From NCBI GenBank assembly GCA_022495005.1, contig JAGYXB010001401.1, positions 434,001 to 498,000 of the forward strand: a stretch of 64,000 nt of DNA, read 5' to 3'. Positions 1 through 11,411 of the stretch are shown in pieces. A program made the position numbers and the translations under genes. The notes beneath the pieces were generated by a model, which was not told the DNA's origin, did not search any database, and saw only the letters and a program-made list of their open reading frames with translations. Origin of the DNA: Rhyacophila brunnea. Its lineage: Eukaryota; Arthropoda; Insecta; Trichoptera; Rhyacophilidae. Every line of letters begins with the position of its first letter. Positions within the stretch are counted from its first letter, which is position 1.

Positions 1-149
1 TTATCCTGAGGAGTTACAGCCATACACCAGCCTCCAAGATTGATCGGTGGGTATTGTGTAGTCGTATTAATGTGATTTTTTTTACTGTAACTTTTTGTTT
101 AACCGTGATCTTGTTTTTATAATTAACTTTTTTAGTGCATTTTTATATA

Positions 150-924
150 CAGTCGAACTCGGTTATTATGATCTCGGACATAGCAAGATCTCGTATGTAA
201 TGAGGAAACTTTCGTTGACATTTTGTTTGATGATTTTCTCCATACATTTATTCACTGTTATAACGAGCAACTTATCGGATATACCGAGCTAAAATACTGT
301 TAATGTGTCGATTGTTTAAAAACATTTCGACTCTAAGCAACAAAATTCGATCAGACAGGTTGCTGCCAGGATCGGATTACGTTTATGACACTAGTTAAGT
401 GTCTAAATACCTACCTAATTGGTGTTTCGCCGACAATAATAAAAAAGTATCCACGCATATGGTTGAAAAATCCAAGGTTTGTGAAGTCCGTAGGTACTTA
501 CCAGCGTTCATTACAATAAACGGTACTGTTCGGTTATACCGGAGCCAGCGGAAAACGCATTTTGAAAATAGCCGATAAACTGGATTATTTGTTAGTTTGG
601 GTTAGTTTAGGTTCGGTTAGGTTGGGTTAGGTTAGGTTAGGTTAGGTTTGGTTAGGTTAACCTAACAAATAATCCAGTTTATCGGCTATTTTCAAAATGC
701 GTTTTCCGCTGGCTCCGGTATAACCGAACAGTACCCAATAAACAACTTCTTTTGTAGTTTATGAATGCCATGCTTGTTTCGGGGACTTTTACGATGGTTT
801 TCAGATTTTTTATTTTCGACTTTTTGACTCATTTAAAAATATCTATTTTCTGATATAACGAGTAACGCTTATAATGAGCAAATTCAGTCGGTCCCATCTT
901 CCTCGTAATAACCAAGTTCGGCTG
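150..924. mobile_element. pogo/Tigger-like non-autonomous DNA transposon, split by a nested element
   Basis: The left end reads CAGTCGAACTCGGTTATTAT and the right end, reverse-complemented, reads CAGCCGAACTTGGTTATTAC. Both ends abut TA (148-149 and 925-926), the target duplication of Tc1/mariner-pogo elements. A CAGT(T/C)GAAC.. start followed by a TATAACGA-like motif is characteristic of pogo/Tigger termini, and subterminal TATAACGAG motifs occur near both ends (about 260 and 855). No transposase frame remains. A second element sits inside at 522-735. The family assignment is inferred from the termini only. Confidence 0.72.
522..735. mobile_element. foldback MITE with TTAGG-repeat core (copy 1)
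   Basis: Two nearly perfect inverted arms of about 73 bp (starting GGTACTGTTCGGTTATACCG) flank a core of about 60 bp made of TTAGG/GGTTA repeats with a few variants. The exact 8-bp direct repeat CAATAAAC flanks the element (514-521 and 736-743), so it moved as a unit. It lies inside the 150-924 element and is therefore younger. An 8-bp duplication with GG-starting termini would fit Merlin- or P-like elements better than typical hAT, but that is only a suggestion. Related copies lie at 56153-56346 and 55372-55453. Confidence 0.85.
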
Positions 925-1769
925 TATTTTTGTCTTGCTATTTGCCATCTGATTATATGAAACAGATGAAATGTGATGTGTGAAGAATAATTATTTTCAT
1001 TTTTATTTGACCCAAAATATTTTCAATAAAGAGTTTACATTAAAAAAGTAGAAATTTAATCTGTATACATAATTTTATTACGAAGTTAACTATTTTATGG
1101 AGTGCGTATTATGAAAGCTTTAAGGCAGCGTAAAATGATAAATTGAAATTATTAGCAAGAGATAACCGTTACAAGTCGCGGGAATATAATCCCGAGGTTA
1201 GGTTTACCTTTGCAGAACTAGTCAGTTTACCAGCTGATCGAATCATTAAACAGAATATGCACAGATATCATTTGCACCAAGGATTTGCCTATCTAGTTAT
1301 CAAACAAGCCTACGATCGTCTACTATTTATAGTATTATTTTGTTTCTATTGGTGACCTAAGTATTTTAGGATATTTCTTGACAGAGAAAATTTCGATTCT
1401 GTAATAGACACGTTAGAAGAGTAAAACCAAGAAAGCGACTTTGTAATAATCACCCCTATTGAAATGTACTTAGAGTTAAATTATGCGAATACCTGTGGCC
1501 ACGTCAGCAGAATATGATAAATGAATATTCATTTTTTAACACTATAATAATATAACTTATAGCAAAGTTAATAGAGTGAGTGCCCTTAGGGAAAGTATGT
1601 ATCATTGCGTATTTAGGTGGAACTCTGGATGATAACTGAAACCAAACCATTGAATTGAACTGAGACGAAAAATCCAGGGATGCTTTTACTCGACTGATGA
1701 ATATATGTAGCTACAATCTTAACCTGGGATTTAGAAAGAGATTGGTTAAAGGCTATGTGTGTTTAGTTT

Positions 1770-2110
1770 TATTATATGGAGTGAAGCTTTTAAAATGTGG
1801 AAGTACCGACACATGCTCGGTATTAGCCGGAAAGACAATGTTACAAATGTCGTGGTGGTATCGAAGTTAAAAAAGACCAATAAAATAATCAGAGAAATAA
1901 AAACATGCTTGACATATTTTGGCGACATCGTACGGCATCCCGAGAGATATCAACTTCAGCACCTTATCATTTGGGAATTTTAAGGGAAGCAAAGCCTCTG
2001 TTAAAACATTTTGGCTCAAGAATCTCAGAGACTGGTTCGAGCTCAGTACTATATCCCTATTTAGAGCAACGATGGACAGGGACAAAAATATCTATGAGCA
2101 GAGTTGTTAA
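1770..2110 (+). pseudogene. LINE reverse-transcriptase C-terminal remnant
   Basis: Translation gives a degenerate match to the C-terminal segment of insect endonuclease-reverse transcriptase LINEs: EAFKMWKYRHMLGISRKDN, then a cysteine-poor stretch with YFGDIVRHPERY, then after a frame change WLKNLRDWFELSTISLFRA. These correspond to the family pattern EAFEMWxYRRMLxISWTxxVTN ... YxGHIxRxxxY ... WLxNLRDWF. At least one frameshift separates 1759-1983 from 1919-2110. It is a dead fragment with no intact upstream RT core. A second, better piece of the same type is at 37837-38611. Confidence 0.78.
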
Positions 2111-2249
2111 CAGGGGCCCTTTTCTTTTCCCGATGCTGCGTCATTTAGTAAGTCAATACTTCAATTTAGCAAAGCAATTTTACAACACGATATTATCTAT
2201 GATATCCAAAATAGTTAATACGTTAAATGGAATTATACCAAGTGTTTAA

Positions 2250-5200
2250 TATTGCTCAGAAGTATACGTTAATTTAAAGGCGATTGGGAACCATAATGTA
2301 TTCATTGTTATTAGGTAAGTAAAAAAGTTAAGTTATTATTTTATCTTCAGCCCAATCTTTACAACGCGAATGTGCGGACGTTCTCAAATCCATTGTATGT
2401 CTACCGAATCCAAAAACAATAGTTCACTAACGGAAAGAGCCGAACACTTTATGAACTTGTTTGTTAGAAAGGGCAGTTCTGAAGAAAATTAGTAAGTATT
2501 TTTTAAAAATTTATAAATAAAAGGTTTAAAAAGTACAACGTTAACGTCCCAATCGATTGAGATCTCATGAAGTTATACACATAAAATGGCCGCTGAAACG
2601 CAGTTATAGAGGTCTATTTTTCATCAGCTATGTCACGGCTCGTCTTAGGTTAGCGCGTTCGGCGGCGCGTTGCGTAGCGCGCGAAACTCAAATGTATAAC
2701 CGTGCGTGAAAATGTTCGTAGACAAAATCTATTTTTGGTTCGCCCAGTCACCAATATTGAGGGTCCGAACGATTTAATTTGTATATCTATGGTCTGAGGA
2801 ATTCATTATCTATAGTGGTAATTTTTTTGTTTCACTATGTGAGTATATTTCTGTAAAATTGTAAAAGATATAAGCGATTCTCATGTAACACTCTTTTTTG
2901 AATATTATTGCCAACCGGTTGACGTTACCTACATTTCCGAATACAAATATGTAGTTTTATGTCAAAACAATATTGAAATAATGTTATTTAGTTGTATAAT
3001 AATTAATAATATATATTTATCGTTTTCAGACAATTTTCCGAAGCTTTGCAGTGGGTTTGACGATTACCCGCGCGTTGAAATAAATTAAGCTCACAAGCAA
3101 AAAAGTAAAACAACAAGTCAATCACAATAATTTAATTCATTCTGAATGATTTATTACCTACTGAAGTAAGTGTAACTGTATTTTATAAGAACAATAGAAA
3201 TTTTAATATAAGTGAACCGTACATAACGAACGAAATCTATCAGCGGCTCAATAGAGAATAAATTGATTAATATCTCCGCGGTCCGAGAGATGTTATCACT
3301 ATAAAGTTTTGTTTCATTCAATACGCCGTAGATGTGTAAAAAAATAAAAGAAAAAAACAATTTTTCACAACGCCTTTGTTACATTTCGAGTTACCGCAGT
3401 GTTACATTTGGGGAATTTACGATATTAAATTAGTTATATGTGAAAAAAACAATGACGTAGAAACTAGAGAAGTAAACATTCGAATAATTAATTGTATTTT
3501 TTGGATTATTAAAAAACATGTATTTTTAAACACTTAATCAATTTTATTGAAATTGTAGATCTTACAAAGAATAACAAGAGGAATTAATGTATAAATACCC
3601 AATAATAATAATAAAAGAGTAAAAGAAAAATAACAATGAGAATAAGTGTAAAATTAAATGATATATTATTATACTTATATAAACTAATACTTATAAAACT
3701 TTAGGTTTTCTCTAGTAGGTATATAAAATATGTCCCTCAGTCTCCTGGATACCTCAAGAGTACCCAAAATAGTGACTGCATCACCTCGCTGGATGTCTAC
3801 GGTTTTTCCCTATTGTTATGTATAAATACATAACCTTCCCTTCTGATATCTCCCCAATGACAATAAATTTTCTTTTGGTAATTTATCGACACCCTAATTT
3901 ACTTATTATGTACCATGTGCAATGTGCCTACTCAATATTATATTATAAATGATTTACCCCAATTTATCCACCCTATCTACCTGTGTGTACTGTGTAGTAC
4001 ACATATATAAACTGTCACGTTGTGGACATCCAGTCATACCTAAATTCAAAGTAGGTAAATGCTAACCGATAGAAGAGGATGCAAGATTGTTGGTCTTTCA
4101 CACAAACCCCCACCCTGCGGCAGGACGAGATCCTACTTGTACTTTGGCGGGCAGGAGGGTTGCACCTTCATCGATCTCGATCACTTTTACCCTGACATCT
4201 AAACTGGATGGATCTTTCAACTTAACCTACTTTTTGCACATGGCCGGTCGGACGCCGGTCACGTGAAACTCAGTTTTTCTTTCACTTTTATTGAACTTTT
4301 ATTAACATTAATTCGCAAAATCAGTGTCTTCAACTTCAAATGAACGAGCGTCCAGCAGATGAGTACCCTATTATCTTTTATTATAATGTTTTTGTAAAAT
4401 AGTATGTTTTCGCATAAAAAAGGTCACAAGTCTCCGTAATTTCATGTCCCTGTAATTATTATACTTGTTAAAATAAATTCAATGTTTTTTAGCCCATAAT
4501 AAACAATTATTGTTAACTCTAAATCTAGTGTTTTCTTTATTTATATGGTATTTCGTTATGTACACACAAGTAGAAAGCACTTGGCGCCCTTATTATCTAT
4601 CAATTTTATCATACACTTACAAGTCTTGTTTATACATAGTTTTCTTAGTCTATTTAAATTCCTTTTTTTATTATATTCTATAGATGCTAGTTCTCTGATA
4701 ATCACATACAATTGTCAGCGCGATCTCATGCCCTGAATAATTTAATCATCCTATTTTACCTTTACGCTTACATCTCACTCATGCTCTATTCTTAACTTAC
4801 AAATAGTCCAATCTCTCTTTTTTATACACATATTTATAATCCATTTTTACTCATATTACAAAACCTTTGTACGTGAACTAAGCATCACTAATATTATTTA
4901 CTCACTATTTCATATTTATACTATTGTAAATGATTCTAATTATTCATTAAACTCAGACCATTCAACGTGTTTAAACTTAACTAAGCTCTACTCTCCGAGT
5001 GTCACTGCAGTTCTTTACCGTTTATTTTTACACCATGTAACTTTACTTTGAGACACGACGAATAAACATCACTGAAGAGTAACATCCACCTGAGTCTTAT
5101 TACTGACATACACCTTTCACTGGACCACGTGAAAGATTGGAGCCCATTAGTAAGGATTTCATTTGCCGAATTGAGTATATAACACTATATTATTAGGAAC

Positions 5201-6577
5201 TCAATTGAACGGCTTCCCCAGGGGCTAAATGTCTCGAAACCCAGGGGATAGACAATTTAATTTGGTAACTGACAGTAATATTTTTTTTTGATTTTGTTAA
5301 ACTAAGCTAAAAGAGATGTCGAGCTTCCCGATTCAACTGGTTTATTCAGATAAAATATCGCGAGTATGCACCAAATGTACTCATTACTAAATCAGTACTC
5401 AATCCAGTGTATATGTTATTTTAATTATTTATCAGTTTTCAATTTAGTTTTTGGCACTACACTGGCCTGACACAAAGTAACATGGGAAGTGTTTCAAATT
5501 TATTAAGTGTTGAACATTGTACTTAACCTGCCTGTCGTGGCCTATCGATAGGGTTTTATTGTTGTATAATATAAAGTAAGTGTGATAGTTTCTAAGTGAG
5601 TGCGACGTAAAGTGGATCTATTTCAGAGGTCGCTCTTACCGTTAAGAGCAAGTAATGTTCGGACAAATTCACATGTGAGCAAACCATAACATATTGTATT
5701 ATACCAAAGATTCTCCACATTTTATAATGGGGTACTCCAAATAACTACATAAATTTAACCACTACGGCAGCATTGTTTCAAATTTGATTATACAAGATTT
5801 AAATGATGAAATGGGGAAGGTAAATTCATCCATATGATCTTTTCAATATAATCAACCCACGGTACAATGATCTTGTGAAGATTTTTTAGTTAAATGGGAT
5901 CTGTAGTTTGTTAGATCTGCCAATAACTTTTTAGTTAAGGAAATCGAAAATGATTTGAATGTTTTTTTAAATAAATAATCATGCCCTTACTTTTTATTAT
6001 CAGATTGCAGTTTTAAACATACAATGTAAAATTTGTTTGAAATTGAAATTTGGCAACAAACAATTAAAAGTAAAAGTGTTATAAAAAGCTTTCTTTATAA
6101 CGACCCAATACTATTCATATAAATAAATACATAAAATCGCAAATAGAGCGGCCAACATAAGATGTCAACTGTTTATTTTTTAATATACTTATATATTTAT
6201 ATGTAATAATAATTCTTTCATTGTTACCAATTTAACCATTCTTAAGACAGAACACATTATGTAGGCAAAACGTATTTAACAATAATCAGGACTGGTTTAA
6301 CCGCTCAATGAAATATTTGCAATTGGTAACGCAGACGAAACCGGTACTGATTAGTATTAAATTGTGTAAAATTATGACAGAATAATGCATATTATAATAC
6401 AGACGTAACTGTTAAAAATAGTATATTATTAAACACGTGTTTAAGTTTATCTCACATTTCTCGTGTAGGTATAAATAAATAAGTATAGCCACATCCAGAA
6501 AATAACAATTATTTTCGTTTTCCCTTATATTACAGTAAATATATTCAATCACATTCATTAGTAATTAATTTCAATCT
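2250..6577. other. long gene-free AT-rich interval
   Basis: No coding region, RNA gene or repeat with clear boundaries was recognised. Two GC-richer patches stand out: 2610-2780, rich in GCGCG, and 4060-4260, with a short open stretch on the minus strand and no recognisable homology. The block 4260-5170 has some flavour of an old LTR retrotransposon (AATAAA runs, a TGGAGCCC string near 5149), but no paired LTRs were found. CCTGCCTGTCG at about 5528 recurs at about 16798. Confidence 0.4.
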
Positions 6578-6950
6578 TTTTTTTTTTAACATATTGTGGA
6601 CATTACAAATTATAAGTTTAAGACGTTCACAACATGACATTTAAAAACAAAGATATATAAATATAACAGTATTACATAAAAAAACAGGTAGATGAGTAGA
6701 TAAATTAGATATGTACAAGGAAGTACACCGGATGAGTTAAGCAAACCCTATTTTAAGAATTTATAAAACAACGTCCACCTAAACTCATCCTCACGTAGGT
6801 GGAATATATCAACACCCGAAGCAATTTCGTTGAACATAGTTATCGCCTTCCCAATTGGCATCACCAGTGGCAGGTTAGTTCTGCACCTTGGGAGAATATA
6901 TAGAGGGAGATGGGAGAGTATTGAGCTATACCTATTGAGGATATGGAAAT
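6578..6950 (-). mobile_element. LINE 3' end, family Y copy 1
   Basis: The segment starts on the plus strand with a T-run (poly-A of a minus-strand insertion), followed by sequence shared with 54350-54730 and partly with 18275-18480. Shared landmarks are GACGTTCACAACATGAC and ACGTAGGTGGAATATATCAA. In the 54-kb copy the corresponding minus frame reads FNKIASDIDIFHLREGEF, which looks like the carboxyl end of a LINE ORF2. Copies differ at many positions, so they are old, 5'-truncated insertions. Confidence 0.68.
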
Positions 6951-7792
6951 GAAAATTATATGAGCAAACCCAGGTAACAAGGGTGCTTTTATGTTACACG
7001 TCATACAGCGTCCATTAGTAAGCCTGTGGTGAGGTCAATACTCTACCACCTACATGACTTGGCAGGAAACCAATAATTTATAATTACAATGTATCTTGCA
7101 ACATAATAATGTTGAAATAGCAAAATAAGCGATTTATGTGAATCAATCAATTTTTAATAGAAAGCTAATTTAGCAAAAATAATTTAATCAATTATTTATA
7201 ATTTACAAAACGATTTATCATGATATCTCCGGTTCCCTGTTCCATCTCACTTCTAAAAGCCATTGCACGTGACCGATAAATTTTGATAACATCGCCTTGG
7301 CTACTTCTGTTATTAAGATGTAAGAGATATTATATCTCATCACATTTTATAATTCACACCATTAATACTCGTAGTATATTAAATAATTTAATACGTCGCA
7401 AACTAGAAACCAGTGCATAATACTCGAGTATAATAATATACGTCGCAAAGATATTTTCCCCATTATACGATGATATTATAATATAATGTTGTTATTAGTA
7501 AATGATATTGTAGAAGTCTAAAAAATACCGTGGGAATTGCGTGGTTTTTAACAATTTTGTAAATATTTGAGTGAATCCGCAGTATTGTATGAGCTGCAAT
7601 TTAAATTATTTTAAACACGCAATTACGCGCGGTAATTTTAAAGCACGCACTGTATTTATTTTGAGATTTAATTATACCAAATTTCTGAACATGATTAGGT
7701 AGTAAATATATTGACTGAGTTTTTAAGACACATTTAAAGAAACGAAAAGATGTCAAAAAAGGACTTTTGGTCTGCTAATTTTCATACAAATT

Positions 7793-8071
7793 GTGAATCA
7801 TGTCGTGATGCTTAGGCGTAAAATCCACTTAACGCACTCGCGCAAAATTTCACAAGTGGCACGTAAATCATCGAAAGTACAACGTAATGAAATACGCCAG
7901 AGCACACTGGATTTGCGACGCATTGTGCCCGCCCGCCCCATGATTCACCGTTGTTTGGCTTCTCAGTGGGACGAATTAACGAAAATACAACGTAGCCCAT
8001 TCATTGAACACGGCAAGCGAAATCACGCTTTGGAAGCGTCGTCGATAGACGGGCGAGTAGGCATTATTTAA
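7793..8071 (+). other. GC-richer island with a 92-codon open frame, unknown
   Basis: This block is clearly less AT-rich than its surroundings and holds a 92-codon frame on the plus strand starting MNHVVMLRRKIHL. The protein is basic and matches no family I recognise. No splice-site pair, promoter or poly-A signal convincingly frames it. The motif TACAACGTA recurs twice about 110 bp apart. It could be a diverged exon, part of a mobile element, or a chance frame. No function is proposed. Confidence 0.2.
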
Positions 8072-8724
8072 TAATAGTGAACTCTTTGTTTAGTTGCTGC
8101 GTGTCCGATATTTTGCTGTTAGAATGATGTCATCGTGAATATTAATTACAAGCCCCGAGAAATTTAATAATATTTGTATTGCTTTGTTATGAGAGACGCT
8201 GATAGTAATAATTATTGTGTGCTTCTTGTGCCCCTTATTACATAGGTGAAGGGTAATGCGCGGGTGGGAGGGGGCCTACTTCGTAGTTAGCGCACTGAGC
8301 GCCGCTTTGGTGGGCTTTATTTTATGCCTTAGAAAAATGAGACTTACGAGTATGAAATTACAAGTCACCCCATTTAGCAGAAGCTGGGTTTCCTCGATAT
8401 CTTTGCTACAAACTAAGGTTTAATTATTATAAAAAGTAAATCGAAATTATTTAAGATTACAAATAAAAACACTTTTATAATATTTTTTTACACTTTCCAC
8501 AATTAATATATAATTTTAACACCACCAGTTTCATCTTAACGGGTATTTTCAACTGGTTTAATTGATTGGCCAAAGATGACAATAAACGGACTACATAAAA
8601 AAATCTTTTTCGTACGTTTGATGCGATTAGGCTACCCCTATCTATATGATCAGTATTACTGGCAATGCCATAAGGTATTTACAGAAATGCTTACCATTTA
8701 AGAGGTGAAATGGTGGAGTGATGG

Positions 8725-8880
8725 AATAAATTGACGCATATTAAATCTGTCCACTCGCTGAGCGACATGTCCATCCCATTGCCATTTCATCTGATTAGTG
8801 ACCTCTTCCATCACGCACTTTTATCTGCTTTCTTATCTATTGGTATATTTTATAGTTTTTACACGTTATGTCCAACATGC
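8725..8880 (-). pseudogene. LINE ORF2 C-terminal fragment
   Basis: The reverse strand translates to MKWQWDGHVAQRVD, matching the widespread LINE C-terminal motif LKWxWAGHVARRxDxRW. Only a short stretch is preserved and the remainder is unreadable. Related fragments are at 26985-27300 (minus) and 33380-33616 (plus). Confidence 0.62.
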
Positions 8881-8901
8881 AAATTTTCATGTCAGGTTGC
8901 G

Positions 8902-9346
8902 CTACTCGTATTTTTTTTTCAGATTTCTCTTATATAAGGAGTAGGTAGATGTTAAACATGCATTCGTGAGCGTTGGTAGCTCGCAATGGTTAAACATTTT
9001 AGGTTTAAGACACAATATGAGGTTACTTTTGAATATAACATTCAAGTGCCTAAATGCACTCCACACCAGTTTGGTTCTGCTAGCAATCTTGTCATATATA
9101 TATGTCATCAAACGTATAATATGTAGAAATAGTCTATATTTTGCTAGTACGAGTCTTATTTTTAATGGCTCATTTATAAAAAATGAAACAGTCCAGCTTG
9201 TAGTTATAAGTATTGTTAAAATAGCAGTGGGCAGACGCGAAAAAAATGGTAACAAGCAGTTCTCGAACGCGTGTCGGTATGTCATGAATTTGAGAAGAAA
9301 TTCATTCGTTCACGCCATTTTTGGATTCCGCGAGTTTTACAGGTAA
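8902..9346. other. overlapping antisense open frames of unknown origin
   Basis: Both strands stay open for about 126 codons (plus 8966-9346, minus 8902-9285). Neither protein is recognisable; both are rich in Leu, Ile, Lys and Asn, as expected of AT-rich DNA. No repeat copy of this block was seen elsewhere in the window. Probably a chance lack of stops. Confidence 0.15.
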
Positions 9347-9760
9347 TTTATTTGGCAGTGGTATGAATATTGTCTGTATTAAATATAAAATACTAATGTC
9401 AATGAAATTGCGATTATTATATTATTATTTTAATAAATTGTTAAACCATTTACAATTTCTTTGGTCATTTACTGAAGAACTGCCGAACATCCAAGAAAAA
9501 TAAGCGAAAATTCCTCAACTATTTTTTTTGTATTAGAACCTTTTATCTATATTCAAAGTCATGTGGTAAATAAGTGAATCAGCCTTTTTCCATCTACAGC
9601 TGGATGAAGTCCATCTCAAGCTATTTCCATTCTTCTAGGTTCCTTTATTTCCACGTAATTCCGTCAAACGATTTTTCTATCGGTTATATATTTTCTCAAA
9701 AGTGTTTTCAAAATTATTTATGTTAAATAATTATTCGTTGAATAAAAAAAATAGTTATTC

Positions 9761-10460
9761 CATGGCCCCCACATCCTAAAACGGGCCCCCAGGCTAGAAT
9801 CTTTAGCGCCCCCCCTACCTATTGCTAATTTTAAAGCCAATGTGACACTATATAAGCGTGTTCCATATGGTGTTCGAGGTAAAATTATTTAGTGATTTTC
9901 GTATTTTTAAAAACATCTACTTGAATTATGGAGTTATTGAGTATTGACACACAATAATCAAAAATTGTATCGAATAACCTCATATTTTAAAATGTTATAT
10001 GTAAAAGCCCCGCAGGCGACTTTTTTTACTATTACAGCGAATTTTTAGAGTGCGTTTATTTCACTTATCTGTGGGTCTATTCTATACTTATCGAACACTA
10101 AATTGATAAATAGTATCAAACTTAGGGTAGGTTTGTATCAAAATATTAGCACTTATTGTAACAATTACACGAAGCCGGTTTTTATTGTTGCAATAAGTGC
10201 GATATTTTAACAGCAGCAAGATAAGTGCTGTTAAAATATAGCACTTATTGCAACAATAAAAACCGGCTTCGTGTAATTGTTACAATAAGTGCTAATATTT
10301 TGATACAAACCTACCCTAAGTTTGACAATATTTTTCACTTTATCACTTTAGCGGTCGATAAGCATAGAATAGACCCACAGGTTGATCCATCATGCGGGGC
10401 CCCTCCTAAGCCCGGGCCCCCAGGCCAGAGCCCTGTCAGCCCCCCCTTGTGGGGGCCATG
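9761..10460 (+). mobile_element. GC-ended hAT-like element, copy 1
   Basis: Ends are CATGGCCCCCACA on the left and the inverse TGTGGGGGCCATG on the right (with one T inserted). Subterminal blocks ACATCCTAAAACGGGCCCCC (left) and AAGCCCGGGCCCCCAGG ... GAGCCCTGTCAGCCCC (right) recur in copies 42489-43550 and 63691-63885. The flanks GTTATTC and GTTAATTC look like an 8-bp target duplication with one lost base. A2 and G5 of the terminus fit the hAT consensus. No transposase is present. About 312 bp of the length is a nested element (10069-10380). Confidence 0.78.
10069..10380. mobile_element. hairpin MITE with iterated ACTTATTG motif, copy 1
   Basis: Nearly the whole 312 bp folds on itself. Outer arms are CTGTGGGTCTATTCTATAC and its inverse. 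Inner arms contain TTAGGGTAGGTTTGTATC and TAGCACTTATTGTAACAATT with their inverses. The motif ACTTATTG(T/C)AACAAT occurs four times, in alternating orientation. It is inserted in the GC-ended element 9761-10460. A 310-bp relative with the same plan is at 17323-17632. Confidence 0.83.
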
Positions 10461-10799
10461 GTTAATTCAATTCAATATACTTTGGTACGGTCTTTCGGTC
10501 GTTTTATATTCTTCGGTTACCTTGGATAATCACTTCTCGATAATTCCTTGAGTGATCATCCTTGCGAGCTATGTGTCCGAACTATTTTCGTGTGCGGGTT
10601 ATGGTATACGTAATAATACAGTTAATACATGGCAGAGATGTAAACACAATAATACTAATTGATAAGTTTTAAAATGAGCCTTGTATGGTTGCTCTAGTCA
10701 TCCAACTGAAATAGAGTAATAATATGTGTCAATATCTTGTTATCATTCTATAAATAGCTGTAAACTATATTTGTTAAATTTGATGACAATGTCTTTTTA

Positions 10800-11411
10800 A
10801 CGGCCCACATGCTCAGCGTAGGTCAAAATGGAGATTTTATGCTATTTTCAAAGCATGATCCTGGACATTCCTTAAACGTTCTAGATCATCTATTTATATA
10901 ATTTTGAAGCCTTATTATCCTTTATATTTATTTTAAACAGTTGATGACTGCATAAAGTATTTGTATTACTTAAAATAGTATTCTTTTAAACTTCTCGCCC
11001 ATTTTTTGAATAATAAAATGCCTAATTCTTGTAAAATTTGGGATCACAGAGATTATCAATATAATTTTTTATCGTAAATATTTCACTATAATAATGTCGA
11101 CATAAATTATATTAATGGTTTTATAAATGCGTTTAAAAATTAATAAATGTAAAAAATCATAACACCACTGCACATGCATGTACTGAAATATGACTATATT
11201 CTAAAACATTAGAGCGAGAGGTTTAAAAGAATACTATTTTATGTAATAAAAATACTTTATGCAGTCATTAACTGTTTAAAATAAATATAAAGGATAATAA
11301 GGCTTCAAAATTATATAAATAGATTACCTACAACATTTAAGGAATGTCTAGGATCATGCTTTGAAAATAGCATGAAACCTCCATTTTGACCTACGCTGAG
11401 CATGTCCCCCA
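10800..11411. mobile_element. long-armed inverted-repeat element, copy 1 (complete)
   Basis: Arms of about 200 bp (10801-10998 and 11205-11408) are inverse copies of each other, starting GGCCCACATGCTCAGCGTAG on the left and ending CTACGCTGAGCATG on the right. About 200 bp of unique core separates them (landmark GGGATCACAGAGATTATCAA). No transposase. A partial copy in opposite orientation, with one arm and the core, lies at 51088-51360, which shows this is a dispersed family rather than a local inversion. Confidence 0.85.

Noticed and set aside
600..660. True interstitial telomere
   Set aside because: The TTAGG tract is short and sits exactly between the arms of a mobile element with an 8-bp duplication, so it was carried in by that element.
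4060..5170. LTR retrotransposon
   Set aside because: A TGGAGCCC string and AATAAA runs hint at one, but no LTR pair, convincing primer site or pol/gag remains were found.
7812..8000. Minus-strand 62-codon frame
   Set aside because: Antisense to another unassigned frame; no homology, no splice sites.
8966..9346. 126-codon frame as a gene
   Set aside because: An equally long frame lies antisense, composition is that of AT-rich noise, and no homology or splice signals were recognised.
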